56,198 nt of DNA from Clostridiales bacterium UBA6386 (GCA_002437585.1 DJQM01000035.1:1-56198), one strand, 5' to 3'. Shown: positions 1 to 8,475, counted from the stretch's first letter. The notes: a model not told the origin generated them from the sequence alone. Numbers and translations are program-made.

Positions 1-1462
1 GGTCGCCGTTGTAGGTACACCAGCCCAGAGCCAGCTCGGACAGATCGCCGGTGCCCACCACGGTGCCCTTCACCACGCTGGCGTAATCCATGAGAATCTG
101 GGTGCGTTCCCGAGCCTGGGAATTTTCGTAGGTTCCGTCGTGGACGGACGGATCGTGGCCGATGTCCGTAAAATGCACGTTCACCGCATTGCGGATGTTG
201 ATCTCCTTGCAGGAAATGCCCAGGGTGCGCATCAGCTCCCAGGAATTGCGGTAGGTGCGGTCGGAGGTGCCGAAGCAGGGCATGGTCACGCCGTACACAT
301 CCGAGGCCGGCCGTCCCAGCTGGCGCATGGCCTCCACTGCCACCAGCAGAGCCAGGGTGGAATCCAGGCCGCCGGAAATGCCGATGACCGCGTTGGGATT
401 GCCGATGGCCTGGAGCCGCTGACGCAGGCCTGCCACCTGCATGTTGAAAATCTCCATGCACCGCTCCACCCGGTGCTTCCGCTGGGCAGGGACGAAAGGC
501 AGCTTTTCCAGCCGGTAGGCCGTGCCGTCGCCTCGGAGATGGCCGTCGGAAACCGGTATGATTTCCGCCCGGGCGCCGAACCGCTGGGCGGTATCGCCGA
601 AGCTCTTGTTTTTCCGCCGATCGGCACGGATTTTGCCCAGGTCGCAGTCGGAAAGGAGCAGATAGTCCGTGGCGATGGCCTCCTGGGTTTCGGAAAGCAA
701 GGTGCCGTTTTCGCCAATCAGACTCTGGCCGGAGAAAATCAGGTCTTGGGTAGATTCCGTGGAACCGGCGGAGCAATAGGCATAGGCGCAGTTCAGGGCG
801 GCGGACTGGTGCCTCACCAGCTCCCGGCGGTAGGCACGCTTGCCGATGGTCTCATTGGAGGCGGACAGATTCACGACGACCTCCGCTCCAGCCAGTGCCA
901 GCATGGTAGAGGGCGGCAGGGGCGTCCACAAATCCTCGCAGATTTCCACGCCCACAAGTGCCCCGTCTGCCAACCGGAACAGAAGATTCTGTCCAAGGGG
1001 CGCAAATTCCGGCGCGCCGCCGAGCATCGTGCCTACGTCCAGGCTGTCCTGATCCAGCGCGTCCCCGGAGGCAAACCACCGCTTTTCATAGAACTCATTA
1101 TAATTGGGGATGGCGGTTTTCGGGACGATGCCCCGTACCCTGCCCCCGGCAATCACCGCGGCACAGTTGAACATCCGCGCGCCAAGCCGCACCGGCAGAC
1201 CCACCACCGCCGTCACCCGTGGACAGGCGGCGGAAGTCTCCAGAATTTCCCGAATACCCGCCCAGACCCCTTCATTCAGGGTGTCCTGGAAGAACAAGTC
1301 CTGGCAGGTATAGCCCGTCAGAGACATTTCCGGGAACACCAGCAAATCCACGTTCCGCGTGTCCGCTTTGCGCAGAAAGCCGCAGATATCCTCCGCGTTT
1401 TTCCTGGTGTCTCCCACCCGCACCGCCGGAACGGCGCAGCCGATACGAATATAATCCAGCAT
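1..1462 (-). CDS. nadE: Glutamine-dependent NAD+ synthetase, 3' end cut by the window edge
   Basis: This enzyme makes NAD+ from deamido-NAD+ and ATP, taking ammonia from glutamine. Translation of the minus strand from ATG 1460-1462 gives about 487 codons without a stop before the window edge, so the C-terminus is missing. The N-terminal nitrilase-type glutaminase domain shows a plausible Glu-Lys-Cys triad: E46 in FPEMSLTGY, K116 in VPKTAIPNYNEF and C176 in VEICEDLW. The synthetase domain follows with the ATP-pyrophosphatase loop GISGGLDST near positions 359-382. Start choice: a GGGAGGGG stretch lies just upstream, and a promoter is readable further up. The gene appears monocistronic in the visible part. 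The fused glutaminase-synthetase layout distinguishes it from short ammonia-dependent NadE. Identity is secure. Confidence 0.95.
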   Translation of the reverse strand, partial: MLDYIRIGCAVPAVRVGDTRKNAEDICGFLRKADTRNVDLLVFPEMSLTGYTCQDLFFQDTLNEGVWAGIREILETSAACPRVTAVVGLPVRLGARMFNCAAVIAGGRVRGIVPKTAIPNYNEFYEKRWFASGDALDQDSLDVGTMLGGAPEFAPLGQNLLFRLADGALVGVEICEDLWTPLPPSTMLALAGAEVVVNLSASNETIGKRAYRRELVRHQSAALNCAYAYCSAGSTESTQDLIFSGQSLIGENGTLLSETQEAIATDYLLLSDCDLGKIRADRRKNKSFGDTAQRFGARAEIIPVSDGHLRGDGTAYRLEKLPFVPAQRKHRVERCMEIFNMQVAGLRQRLQAIGNPNAVIGISGGLDSTLALLVAVEAMRQLGRPASDVYGVTMPCFGTSDRTYRNSWELMRTLGISCKEINIRNAVNVHFTDIGHDPSVHDGTYENSQARERTQILMDYASVVKGTVVGTGDLSELALGWCTYNGD

Positions 1463-1486
1463 GGGAACCCCTCCCTTTTTTCGGCT

Positions 1487-1515
1487 ATCATAGCACAGTT
1501 TTCCCCGTTTGCCAA
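1487..1515 (-). promoter_or_regulatory. Promoter of nadE
   Basis: Minus strand: -35 TTGGCA (1510-1515), 17 bp spacer, -10 TATGAT (1487-1492), about 25 bp upstream of the ATG. Confidence 0.6.
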
Positions 1516-1640
1516 GAGATATCAAAACGGACGGAGAAAATTCGCCGTCCGTAATTAGGAAAGCTGGGAAATAGTCCGTAGAGGGCGATGCCCACATCGC
1601 CCCAAAAGTCAGAAGTTTATGCGTATTATTTGAATCTTAC

Positions 1641-1951
1641 AGAAACTTTCGGTGCTATACCCTCCGGGGGCAAGGTTCTTGTCTCGGCAAGAACCTTGAG
1701 AAGAAGCCGACTTAGGGGGCGCTGCCGAAAAGCCGCCCCCGTTAGGAAACACTGAATAAATTGTCTACGGCTGTGAGCGGATCTTTTCCGCCCACTCTTC
1801 ATCAGAAAAAGTGGGAAATACATCTAGTATTCCTCCACTTTTTCTGCCTTGATTGGCCGAAAAATCTCTCGCTCACAGCTCTTGCCAGTTTATCCAGTGT
1901 TTCCTCCGTACCCCCGGCCGCACCGCCGGAAGTGCTCTAAAATATTTCGGT
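1641..1951. repeat. Two-hairpin intergenic repeat (family R), copy A, interrupted by a MITE-like element
   Basis: Positions 1641-1743 match the repeat at 49162-49311 (AGAAACTTTCGG, CCTCCGGGGGCAA, then two hairpins: a GGTTCTTG/CAAGAACC arm pair and a GGGGGC/GCCCCC arm pair). The remainder of the repeat (CCCCCGGCCGCACCGCCGG and following) resumes at about 1910-1951. The 162 bp between is a separate inverted-repeat element. This explains most of the 506 bp gap between nadE and metK, in which no gene was seen. Confidence 0.8.
1744..1905. mobile_element. MITE-like hairpin element M1
   Basis: The left end AGGAAACACTGAATAAATTG (1744-1763) and the reverse complement of the right end, AGGAAACACTGGATAAACTG (1886-1905), agree at 18 of 20 bases. 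The arms continue inward (CTGTGAGCGGATCTTTTCC versus CTGTGAGCGAGAGATTTTTC), so the whole unit folds on itself. It has no coding capacity. Related units lie at 45469-45689, 48095-48254 and, degraded, near 29570-29672. It appears inserted into a copy of repeat family R. Confidence 0.75.
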
Positions 1952-1968
1952 CTGTGCTGGTGCGAATA

Positions 1969-3114
1969 TTAGAGACCGGCAAGTTCTTTCAGTCTGGGGG
2001 CCAGGTCGGTCTGCTCCCAGGGGCGGCCGGGTACGCCGAAGTGGCCGACGGCGGCGGTGGAGGCGTAAATGGGACGGCGCAGGTTCAGCTTGCGGATGAT
2101 CCCCGCCGGGGTCAGGTCACAGGTCTGGCGCAAAAGCTCCGTCATTTTTTCGTCGGAGATACGGCCGGTGCCGTAGCTGTCCACCCGCAATGACACCGGC
2201 TGAGCCACGCCGATGGCGTAGGCCAGCTGCACCTGCACCTGGGTCGCCAGCCCCGCCGCCACCAGGTTTTTTGCCAGATACCGAGCCATATACGCGCCGC
2301 TCCGGTCGACCTTCGTGGGGTCTTTCCCGGAAAACGCCCCGCCGCCGTGAGAAAAATAGCCGCCGTAGGTGTCCACGATGATCTTCCGGCCGGTCAGTCC
2401 GGTGTCCCCGTTGGGACCGCCGATAACGAAATTGCCGGTGGGATTGATGAAAATGTGGGCAACATCCCCAATGTCAAAGCCATAGTCCCGGAGCACCGGG
2501 GCGATGACTTCTGACCGGATATACCGGCGCAGCGCGGAAATTTCAAAATCCTCGCTGTGCATCGCGGACACCACCACGGTATCAATGCCCACAATGTTCC
2601 CCGCTTCGTCAAACTCCACCGTGACCTGGGTCTTGCCGTCCGGGCGAAGCAGGTCGTTCGATTGGACACACCGGGTCAGCCGGCTGCACAATGCCCGGCT
2701 CAGGGCGGCGGGCAGGGGCATCCGCTCCGGGGTCTGGGTGCAGGCTCCGCCGAACATCATGCCCTGGTCTCCCGCGCCGCCTACCTCGTCATTGGTGCCC
2801 AGGGCGATGTCCGCGGACTGGGTGTGGATCCGGCACTCCACCTGGACGCTGTCCGCGTCAAAGCCGTCGCCGGGGTGGACGTAACCGATGCGCCGGATGG
2901 TGTCCCGTGCTACCTGGGCATAATCCACCTTGGCCGTGGTGGTGATTTCCCCGCAAATGATGCAGAAGTTCGTAGTGACCATGGTCTCGCAGGCCACCCG
3001 GGAGCCGGGATCCTGCTCTAAGCAGGCATCCAGGATGGCGTCGGAAATGGAGTCGGCGACCTTGTCCGGGTGGCCGTTGGTAACGCATTCCGAGGTAAAG
3101 AGTCTTTTTTCCAT
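1969..3114 (-). CDS. metK: S-adenosylmethionine synthetase
   Basis: MetK makes S-adenosylmethionine from methionine and ATP in the cytoplasm. The 381-residue product carries GHPDK (14-18), the GAGDQG signature (113-118), FVIGGPNGDTGLTGRK (229-243) and the GGGAFSGKD loop (257-265), all in family order, and is close to the usual length of 380-400. The start at 3114 begins MEKRLFTSECVTNGHPDK as in the family. A SAM-I riboswitch and intrinsic terminator lie in the leader, so expression is expected to fall when SAM is abundant. It is transcribed alone; no clear terminator follows other than the hairpin-rich repeat at 1641-1951. Confidence 0.98.
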   Translation of the reverse strand: MEKRLFTSECVTNGHPDKVADSISDAILDACLEQDPGSRVACETMVTTNFCIICGEITTTAKVDYAQVARDTIRRIGYVHPGDGFDADSVQVECRIHTQSADIALGTNDEVGGAGDQGMMFGGACTQTPERMPLPAALSRALCSRLTRCVQSNDLLRPDGKTQVTVEFDEAGNIVGIDTVVVSAMHSEDFEISALRRYIRSEVIAPVLRDYGFDIGDVAHIFINPTGNFVIGGPNGDTGLTGRKIIVDTYGGYFSHGGGAFSGKDPTKVDRSGAYMARYLAKNLVAAGLATQVQVQLAYAIGVAQPVSLRVDSYGTGRISDEKMTELLRQTCDLTPAGIIRKLNLRRPIYASTAAVGHFGVPGRPWEQTDLAPRLKELAGL

Positions 3115-3156
3115 AACATTTTCCTTTCTTTGCGCACACGGAAGATAAAAGAAAAC

Positions 3157-3181
3157 CGCACATCAGACGATCTGATGTGCG
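3157..3181 (-). terminator. metK: Attenuator hairpin of the metK SAM riboswitch
   Basis: A near-perfect palindrome, GCACATCAGA-CGA-TCTGATGTGC, followed on the minus strand by TTTTCTTTTAT. It sits between the riboswitch aptamer and the metK start, the standard place for the expression-platform terminator of transcriptional S-box switches. Confidence 0.9.
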
Positions 3182-3197
3182 CTAAAAATATCAGACC

Positions 3198-3291
3198 CTC
3201 ATCTTTCGTTTGCCGACGGATTTGGCACCTTTTCCTTCCGGACAGGTTGCCGGGTTTCACAGGGCCGTTCCCTCCACCACTCTTGATAAGG
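3198..3291 (-). promoter_or_regulatory. SAM-I (S-box) riboswitch aptamer
   Basis: On the minus strand the conserved S-box blocks occur in order: CTTATCAAGAG, GGTGGAGGGAA, GGCCCTGTGAAACCCGGCAACC, GGTGCCAAATCC and CAAACGAAAGATGAG (each quoted only in part where long). It lies in the metK leader downstream of a promoter and upstream of an attenuator. In this family SAM binding stabilises the terminator and shuts off methionine/SAM genes. Confidence 0.95.
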
Positions 3292-3313
3292 CTTGTATGC
3301 AGTTTTCGTGTGT

Positions 3314-3341
3314 ATTATACCCGATTTTTTCCAAAAGTCAA
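3314..3341 (-). promoter_or_regulatory. Promoter of the metK riboswitch transcript
   Basis: Minus strand: -35 TTGACT (3336-3341), 16 bp spacer, -10 TATAAT (3314-3319), about 20 bp before the aptamer. Confidence 0.8.
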
Positions 3342-3369
3342 TCTTCTTTTTCCGGCCTGATTTTTCGTG

Positions 3370-3398
3370 TTGCATTTCTTCCGCAATTCAGGTATAAT
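3370..3398 (+). promoter_or_regulatory. Promoter of the DUF1292 gene
   Basis: Plus strand: -35 TTGCAT (3370-3375), 17 bp spacer, -10 TATAAT (3393-3398). It is divergent from the metK promoter. Confidence 0.75.
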
Positions 3399-3433
3399 AG
3401 GGGCACAATCATTTGAATACAGGAGGGATTCCC

Positions 3434-3721
3434 ATGGAACCGGAAACCAATCTGCCCGAAGAAGAGGAAACCAGCATTCTGACCCTGACCGATGAAAACG
3501 GCCAGGACGTGGACTTTGAATACTTGGACTGCATCGAATATAACGGCACCGAGTATCTGGTGCTGATGCCCCAGGGTGAGGACGAGATCGTCATCCTGGA
3601 GGTGGAGCCGGTGGACGAGGATAACGAGAACTATCTGGCTGTGGAAGACGAGGAAACCCTGGATGCGGTTTACGAAGTCTTCAAGGAGAAGTTCAAGGAT
3701 GTCCTGAACTTCGAGGAATAA
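3434..3721 (+). CDS. DUF1292 family small acidic protein
   Basis: A 95-residue strongly acidic protein with no membrane segment or signal peptide. The pattern of an EEEE-rich start, LTDENGQDVDFEYLDCIEYNG, EYLVLMP and a C-terminal VYEVFKEKF helix matches DUF1292 proteins common in Clostridia, often near yrzL/ruvX/alaS in other genomes. Their function is unknown. An in-frame ATG at 3413 has no ribosome site; AGGAGG at 3421-3426 with a 7-base spacer fixes the start at 3434. It has its own promoter and a strong terminator, so it is a single-gene unit. Confidence 0.85.
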   Translation: MEPETNLPEEEETSILTLTDENGQDVDFEYLDCIEYNGTEYLVLMPQGEDEIVILEVEPVDEDNENYLAVEDEETLDAVYEVFKEKFKDVLNFEE

Positions 3722-3727
3722 GGCCGC

Positions 3728-3752
3728 GCGGCTCCGGGGGTTCCGGAGCCGC
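3728..3752 (+). terminator. Terminator after the DUF1292 gene
   Basis: A 10 bp GC-rich stem (GCGGCTCCGG / CCGGAGCCGC) followed by ACTTTTTC, 7 bases after the stop codon. Confidence 0.9.
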
Positions 3753-3761
3753 ACTTTTTCA

Positions 3762-3791
3762 TTGACATTCTTTGGGCTTCTATGCTAGACT
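3762..3791 (+). promoter_or_regulatory. Promoter of the serine acetyltransferase gene
   Basis: Plus strand: -35 TTGACA (3762-3767), 18 bp spacer, -10 TAGACT (3786-3791). Confidence 0.6.
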
Positions 3792-3819
3792 GGTAAAAAA
3801 GGATTAGGAGGGATTGTGT

Positions 3820-4761
3820 TTGTCATCCATTGAATCCCAGGTGGAAACCATTGTCGATACCATACTGGAGGACTACCGCAATGGCCGGGCCATTGATAAA
3901 ATCGACCATTTCCGTCACCCGGATAAGGAAATCGTCACCGACATGATCGGCAAGCTTATCCGGATCGTCTACCCCGGAGCCACCCGGGAAAAGGCCTACC
4001 GCATTTACAACGCCCGTCACAATCTTTCCATGCTCATTGAAGATGTGATGTACAACCTGAACAAGCAGCTGACCCTGCTGTACCGCGCCGAGCTGGGAGA
4101 GCAGGCGGCGGCGGAAAAAGCTCAGAAGCTGAGCATCGCCTTCTTCCAGGCCATTCCGGCGGTTCGGGCGGTGGCTCAGACGGATGTGGAGGCCTTCTTT
4201 GAGGGCGATCCCGCCGCCTTCAGCATGGACGAGATCATTTTCTGCTATCCGGGGCTTTTCGCGGTCACGGTGTACCGGCTTGCCCATGTGCTGTATGCCC
4301 TGGGCGTTCCCCTGCTGCCCCGGATCATGACCGAGCACGCCCACAGCGTCACCGGCATTGACATCAACCCCGGTGCTACCATCGGCAAGTATTTCTTCAT
4401 CGACCACGGCACCGGCATTGTGGTGGGCGAGACGACCGTCATCGGCGACCATGTGAAGGTCTACCAGGGCGTGACTCTGGGTGCGCTGACCACCCGGGGC
4501 GGCCAGCGCCTCCGGGGCAAGAAGCGGCACCCCACCATTGAGGACAACGTGACCATCTACGCCGGCGCTTCCATCTTAGGCGGCGGCACGGTCATCGGCC
4601 GGGACAGCGTCATCGGCTCCAACGTGTTCATTACCCACTCCATCCCCGCCTGCACCACCGTCAGCGTGAAGAGTCAGGAGCTTCAGTATAAGCCCCAGCA
4701 GTGCAAGGGCGACTGTGAAAACTGCGAAAAGCCCGAACCCTTCTGGGAGGGGCAGAAGTAA
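3820..4761 (+). CDS. cysE: Serine O-acetyltransferase (EpsC/CysE type)
   Basis: It transfers acetyl from acetyl-CoA to L-serine, giving O-acetylserine for cysteine synthesis. The 313-residue protein has a helical N-terminal part (about 1-170), then left-handed beta-helix hexapeptide repeats (IDINPGATIGKYFFIDHGTG, IVVGETTVIGDHVKVYQGVTLG) with the catalytic His of the DHGTG motif. Start choice: AGGAGG at 3806-3811 is 8 bases from TTG 3820; an in-frame TTG at 3814 would leave only 2 bases. The use of TTG is notable. An odd feature is a C-terminal tail, CKGDCENCEKPEP, with three Cys, not needed for catalysis. The gene stands alone between a promoter and a hairpin. Confidence 0.92.
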   Translation: MSSIESQVETIVDTILEDYRNGRAIDKIDHFRHPDKEIVTDMIGKLIRIVYPGATREKAYRIYNARHNLSMLIEDVMYNLNKQLTLLYRAELGEQAAAEKAQKLSIAFFQAIPAVRAVAQTDVEAFFEGDPAAFSMDEIIFCYPGLFAVTVYRLAHVLYALGVPLLPRIMTEHAHSVTGIDINPGATIGKYFFIDHGTGIVVGETTVIGDHVKVYQGVTLGALTTRGGQRLRGKKRHPTIEDNVTIYAGASILGGGTVIGRDSVIGSNVFITHSIPACTTVSVKSQELQYKPQQCKGDCENCEKPEPFWEGQK

Positions 4762-4786
4762 GCAGATCATCTACGAAAATCTCTGT

Positions 4787-4805
4787 GGGCGGCCATTGGC
4801 CGCCC
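4787..4805 (+). terminator. Hairpin terminator after cysE, sharing sequence with an interspersed repeat
   Basis: The palindrome GGGCGGCCATTGGCCGCCC is followed by GCTTTTTCTG. The GGCGGCCATTGG core recurs in the inverted repeat at 14140-14226, so it may be a repeat that now serves as a terminator. Confidence 0.7.
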
Positions 4806-4921
4806 GCTTTTTCTGCACCGAAATAAACGCATGTCATCGCAAGCCTGCGCTCCGGTTCGTGTGAATTGCACAGGTGCGCAAGCCAGTCTCTGTATGTCCC
4901 TACAAATTGGTTCCATCCATC

Positions 4922-4950
4922 TTGCAATTGAGGGAAAAATCGTATATGAT
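4922..4950 (+). promoter_or_regulatory. Promoter of the secreted glycine-repeat gene
   Basis: Plus strand: -35 TTGCAA (4922-4927), 17 bp spacer, -10 TATGAT (4945-4950). Confidence 0.5.
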
Positions 4951-5012
4951 TACACATGAAGGAATTGGCATATAGGCCTTTTGATTCACAACCAAGGAAA
5001 GGTGGAATTCCA

Positions 5013-6344
5013 ATGAAGAAATGGATGATCCGTGCGCTGTCCGTGCTGCTGATCGCGGCGTTCCTGCCCGTGAGCGTGCTGGCTGCCGAATACGACCTGA
5101 GCGAGGGCAGCGTCACCGTCTCCACGTCCAAGCGTGCAGACGGCAGCACCCGGCAGGATGTAAGCCACAAGGGTAGCACCAAGGAGGACAGCAACCCCAC
5201 CATTACCAGCAACGGGAAGACCGACAACACCATCACCATCAAGGCGGATGCGGGTACCACGGCCAATGTGACTATAAAGGACACCAACATCGATTCCACG
5301 GGTACCGGAAAAGCCGCGATCAAAACCGAAGGCAAGGGCGACGTAAACCTGAACGTGGAGGGCATAAACACAGCTACCAGCGACGAAGGCCACGCCGGCG
5401 TAGAAAAGAGCAATGATGGCAACCTGACCATCGGTTCCAAATCCGGAAGCTGTGAACTGGCCGCAAACGGCGGGGATCGCGGTGCAGGCATCGGCGGCGG
5501 CCAAGGCAGTGATGGCACCGATATCACCATCGCCGGCGGGAAGATTACCGCCAACGGCGGAGTCGAGGCCTCAGGCATCGGCGGCGGCTCCTTTGGCGAT
5601 GGCAGCAGCATCACCGTCTCCGGCGGAGAAGTCACCGCCAATGGCGGTAATTCCGGCGCAGGCATCGGCGGCGGCTCCTGCGGCAACGTCAACGATATCA
5701 CCATCTCCGGTGGAGATGTACGCGCCACCGGCGGAACAAACGGTGCGGGCATCGGAGCTGGTATGTTCGGCTACGTCGATAGTGATATCACCATCTCCGG
5801 GGATTCCCAGGTGGAGGCTACAGGCGGTGCTGGAAGTGCTGATGCCAATTTCGGCGCAGCCATCGGCCGCGGTGGACGTGGCGATGGAGCTAGCGGCGAT
5901 GAAATAGAACCGGACACCTCCGGACTGTATACCACCGGTAAGGTAGAGCGCACATCCGGCGACGGAACCGTTCTGGACACCATCACCGGCACGGTAGAGC
6001 CGCCCGCAAAGCCCGCTTCCTCCGAGGAAGAAGCCGACAAGCGGGAGCCGCTCTATCGGGTACTCCACCTGGATGGCAGCAGCCTGAAGCATCAGGCAGA
6101 AAAGGCGGACGGGATTCTGGCTCTGACGGCCGAAGCCGACGGTGCCATTCTCACCGGTACCCTCCGGGCACTGGGCTATCTGCAAAACCAGGGCGTTGCG
6201 AAAATCACCTTTACCGACGGCATTCATTCGGCAGAGCTGGTGCTGGCCGACCTGATTGCCAGGGGTGAGCCGGAGGATGTCTATATCCTCACCCTTGGTT
6301 CGGAGAACACGCTGACCCTGAACGGCGAAGCCATTGATTTCTAG
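5013..6344 (+). CDS. Secreted glycine-rich repeat (beta-helix-like) protein
   Basis: The 443-residue product begins with a clear signal peptide (MKKWMIRALSVLLIAAFLPVSVLA). Residues about 140-300 hold at least four repeats of the form GxGIGGG-x(4-8)-ITISGG-x-VTAxGG, including GAGIGGG, SGIGGG, GAGIGGG and GAGIGAG, the pattern of right-handed beta-helix carbohydrate-binding-like proteins of gut Firmicutes. The C-terminal 120 residues are non-repetitive. No LPXTG motif, SLH domain or transmembrane anchor was found, so it is probably released or held by unknown means. Start: AAGGAAAGGTGG at 4994-5005 supports ATG 5013 rather than the in-frame ATG at 4956. Ligand and function are unknown. Confidence 0.75.
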   Translation: MKKWMIRALSVLLIAAFLPVSVLAAEYDLSEGSVTVSTSKRADGSTRQDVSHKGSTKEDSNPTITSNGKTDNTITIKADAGTTANVTIKDTNIDSTGTGKAAIKTEGKGDVNLNVEGINTATSDEGHAGVEKSNDGNLTIGSKSGSCELAANGGDRGAGIGGGQGSDGTDITIAGGKITANGGVEASGIGGGSFGDGSSITVSGGEVTANGGNSGAGIGGGSCGNVNDITISGGDVRATGGTNGAGIGAGMFGYVDSDITISGDSQVEATGGAGSADANFGAAIGRGGRGDGASGDEIEPDTSGLYTTGKVERTSGDGTVLDTITGTVEPPAKPASSEEEADKREPLYRVLHLDGSSLKHQAEKADGILALTAEADGAILTGTLRALGYLQNQGVAKITFTDGIHSAELVLADLIARGEPEDVYILTLGSENTLTLNGEAIDF

Positions 6345-6349
6345 AAGAC

Positions 6350-6390
6350 GCAATATGCCCCCGGTTCCAATGGAACCGGGGGCATATTGC
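6350..6390. terminator. Perfect 19-bp-stem hairpin after the glycine-repeat gene
   Basis: GCAATATGCCCCCGGTTCC pairs exactly with GGAACCGGGGGCATATTGC around a 3-base loop, 6 bases after the stop codon. No T-run follows, so classic intrinsic termination is uncertain; it may protect the 3' end or end transcription in another way. Confidence 0.6.
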
Positions 6391-6497
6391 TGTCGAAGAA
6401 GTCGGAAGAAAAATATGCCATTGCAATATCCGTCCGCAGAAAAAGGAGCTTATCCGGCAGCTGCATCCACCCGCAGGTGTTGAGAGGTTTTTCGTGC

Positions 6498-8465
6498 TTA
6501 CACTCCATTTCCCCGAAGCTCGATGATCTGATCCCGTAGGACGGCGGCGTACTCGTACTCCATCATCCTGGCCGCCTCCTTCATCTGCTTCTCCAGCCGG
6601 GCGATTTCCTTCTCTTTTTCCACCTTTGTCATCTTCACGCCGGTTCTGCCCTTGCGCTCGGCGGTGGGAGAGGAAATCTCAATCAGATCCCGGACGGACT
6701 TGATCACCGTCTTGGGCACAATGCCGTGAGCCTTGTTGTAGGCGTCCTGAATCTCCCGGCGGCGGGCGGTCTCGTCCATAGCCACCCGCATGGAGGGAGT
6801 CACCGTATCGGCGTAGAGAATGACCTTGCCGTCGGCGTTCCGAGCCGCACGGCCAATGGTCTGGATCAGACTGGTCTCGCTGCGCAGGAAGCCCTCCTTG
6901 TCCGCGTCCAGAATGGCGACCAGGCTCACCTCCGGCAGATCCAGACCCTCCCGCAGGAGGTTGATGCCCACAAGCACGTCGAATTTCGCCATCCGCAGAT
7001 CCCGGATAATCTCCATCCGCTCCATGGCACCGATGTCCGAGTGCATGTAGCGCACCTTGATCCCCGCCTTTTGCAGGTAAGCCGTCAGATCCTCCGCCAT
7101 TTTCTTGGTCAGGGTCGTTACCAGCACCCGCTCGTTCCGGGCGGAGCGGGCGTTGATCTCCCCGATCAGGTCGTCGATCTGCCCCTCAATGGGACGCACC
7201 TCCACCTGCGGATCCAGAAGACCGGTGGGACGGATCACCTGCTCCACAATCTGGCCGGAGCGGGTGCGCTCGTAGTCGGCGGGGGTCGCGGAGACGTAAA
7301 TCACCTGATTGATTTTTTTCTCGAACTCCGGGAAATTCAGGGGACGGTTGTCATAGGCCGAGGGCAGCCGGAAGCCGTAGTTCACCAGCGCGTCCTTCCG
7401 GCTCCGGTCGCCGGCGTACATGGCCCGGCACTGAGGCAGGGTCACATGGCTCTCATCAATGAACATGAGGAAATCCTTGGGGAAATAGTCCAAAAGGGTC
7501 GTAGGCGGCGTGCCCGGTGCCCGACCCTGGATCACCCGGGAATAGTTCTCGATGCCGCTGCAAAAGCCGATTTCCGTCAGCATTTCCAGGTCGTAGGCGG
7601 TGCGCTGGGCGATCCGCTGGGCTTCGATGAGCTTGTCGTGGGCACGGAAGAACGCCACCTGGTCGTCACACTCCCGCTGAATTTCCAGCATGGCTCGCTG
7701 GAGCTTCTCCTTGGAGGCCACATAGTGGCTGGCCGGGTAAATGGCCACATGCTCCACGAACCGCTCGGCAACGCCGGACACCGCGTTGATCTCGCTGATC
7801 CGGTCAATTTCATCCCCGAAAAACTCCACCCGGATGGCACGCCCCGACCAGTAAGCCGGGTAAATTTCCAGGGTGTCCCCCCGGAGACGGAATTTATTCC
7901 GGGAGAAATCCAGGTCGTTTCGCTCATAGCGGATTTCCGTCAGCTTTTTCAGCACCTCGTCCAGAGGGTACTCCTGGCCGACCCGCAGGGAGATCACCAT
8001 GCTTTTATAGTCGATGGGGTCGCCCAGACCGTACAGGCAGCTGACGGAGCTGACCACGATCACGTCCCGCCGCTCAAAGAGCGCGGAGGTGGCACTGTGG
8101 CGCAGCCGGTCAATCTCCTCGTTCACCGAGGAATCCTTCTCGATATAGGTATCCGTGTGGGCGATATAGGCCTCCGGCTGGTAGTAATCGTAGTAGGAAA
8201 TGAAATATTCCACCGCGTTTTCCGGGAAAAACTCCCGGAACTCGCTGCAAAGCTGGGCAGCCAGGGTCTTATTGTGCGCCAGCACCAGAGTAGGCCGGTT
8301 CACCTTCTCGATGACGGAGGCCATGGTGAAGGTCTTGCCGGAGCCGGTAACACCAAGAAGGGTCTGCTCGTGAAGCCCCCAGTTCACGCCGTTTACCAGC
8401 TTTTCAATGGCCTCCGGCTGATCGCCGGAGGGCTTGTATTCCGATACCAATTTGAAATGATCCAT
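6498..8465 (-). CDS. uvrB: Excinuclease ABC subunit B
   Basis: UvrB is the damage-verifying helicase of nucleotide excision repair; it is loaded by UvrA and then recruits UvrC. The 655-residue product shows Walker A GVTGSGKT, the beta-hairpin region YYDYYQPEAYI, the DESHV box, helicase motifs (QTIGRAARN) and the C-terminal UVR domain (KEIARLEKQMKEAA...) that binds UvrC. Start: AGGAGGAAAAT directly precedes ATG 8463-8465; the longer open frame upstream overlaps radC and is not used. It lies 10 bp after radC, so the two are probably cotranscribed. uvrA and mfd are also nearby; uvrC is not in the window. Confidence 0.98.
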   Translation of the reverse strand: MDHFKLVSEYKPSGDQPEAIEKLVNGVNWGLHEQTLLGVTGSGKTFTMASVIEKVNRPTLVLAHNKTLAAQLCSEFREFFPENAVEYFISYYDYYQPEAYIAHTDTYIEKDSSVNEEIDRLRHSATSALFERRDVIVVSSVSCLYGLGDPIDYKSMVISLRVGQEYPLDEVLKKLTEIRYERNDLDFSRNKFRLRGDTLEIYPAYWSGRAIRVEFFGDEIDRISEINAVSGVAERFVEHVAIYPASHYVASKEKLQRAMLEIQRECDDQVAFFRAHDKLIEAQRIAQRTAYDLEMLTEIGFCSGIENYSRVIQGRAPGTPPTTLLDYFPKDFLMFIDESHVTLPQCRAMYAGDRSRKDALVNYGFRLPSAYDNRPLNFPEFEKKINQVIYVSATPADYERTRSGQIVEQVIRPTGLLDPQVEVRPIEGQIDDLIGEINARSARNERVLVTTLTKKMAEDLTAYLQKAGIKVRYMHSDIGAMERMEIIRDLRMAKFDVLVGINLLREGLDLPEVSLVAILDADKEGFLRSETSLIQTIGRAARNADGKVILYADTVTPSMRVAMDETARRREIQDAYNKAHGIVPKTVIKSVRDLIEISSPTAERKGRTGVKMTKVEKEKEIARLEKQMKEAARMMEYEYAAVLRDQIIELRGNGV

Positions 8466-8475
8466 ATTTTCCTCC

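Noticed and set aside
140..1558. A 472-codon plus-strand open frame at the window start
   Set aside because: The minus strand encodes NadE with intact catalytic residues over the same interval.
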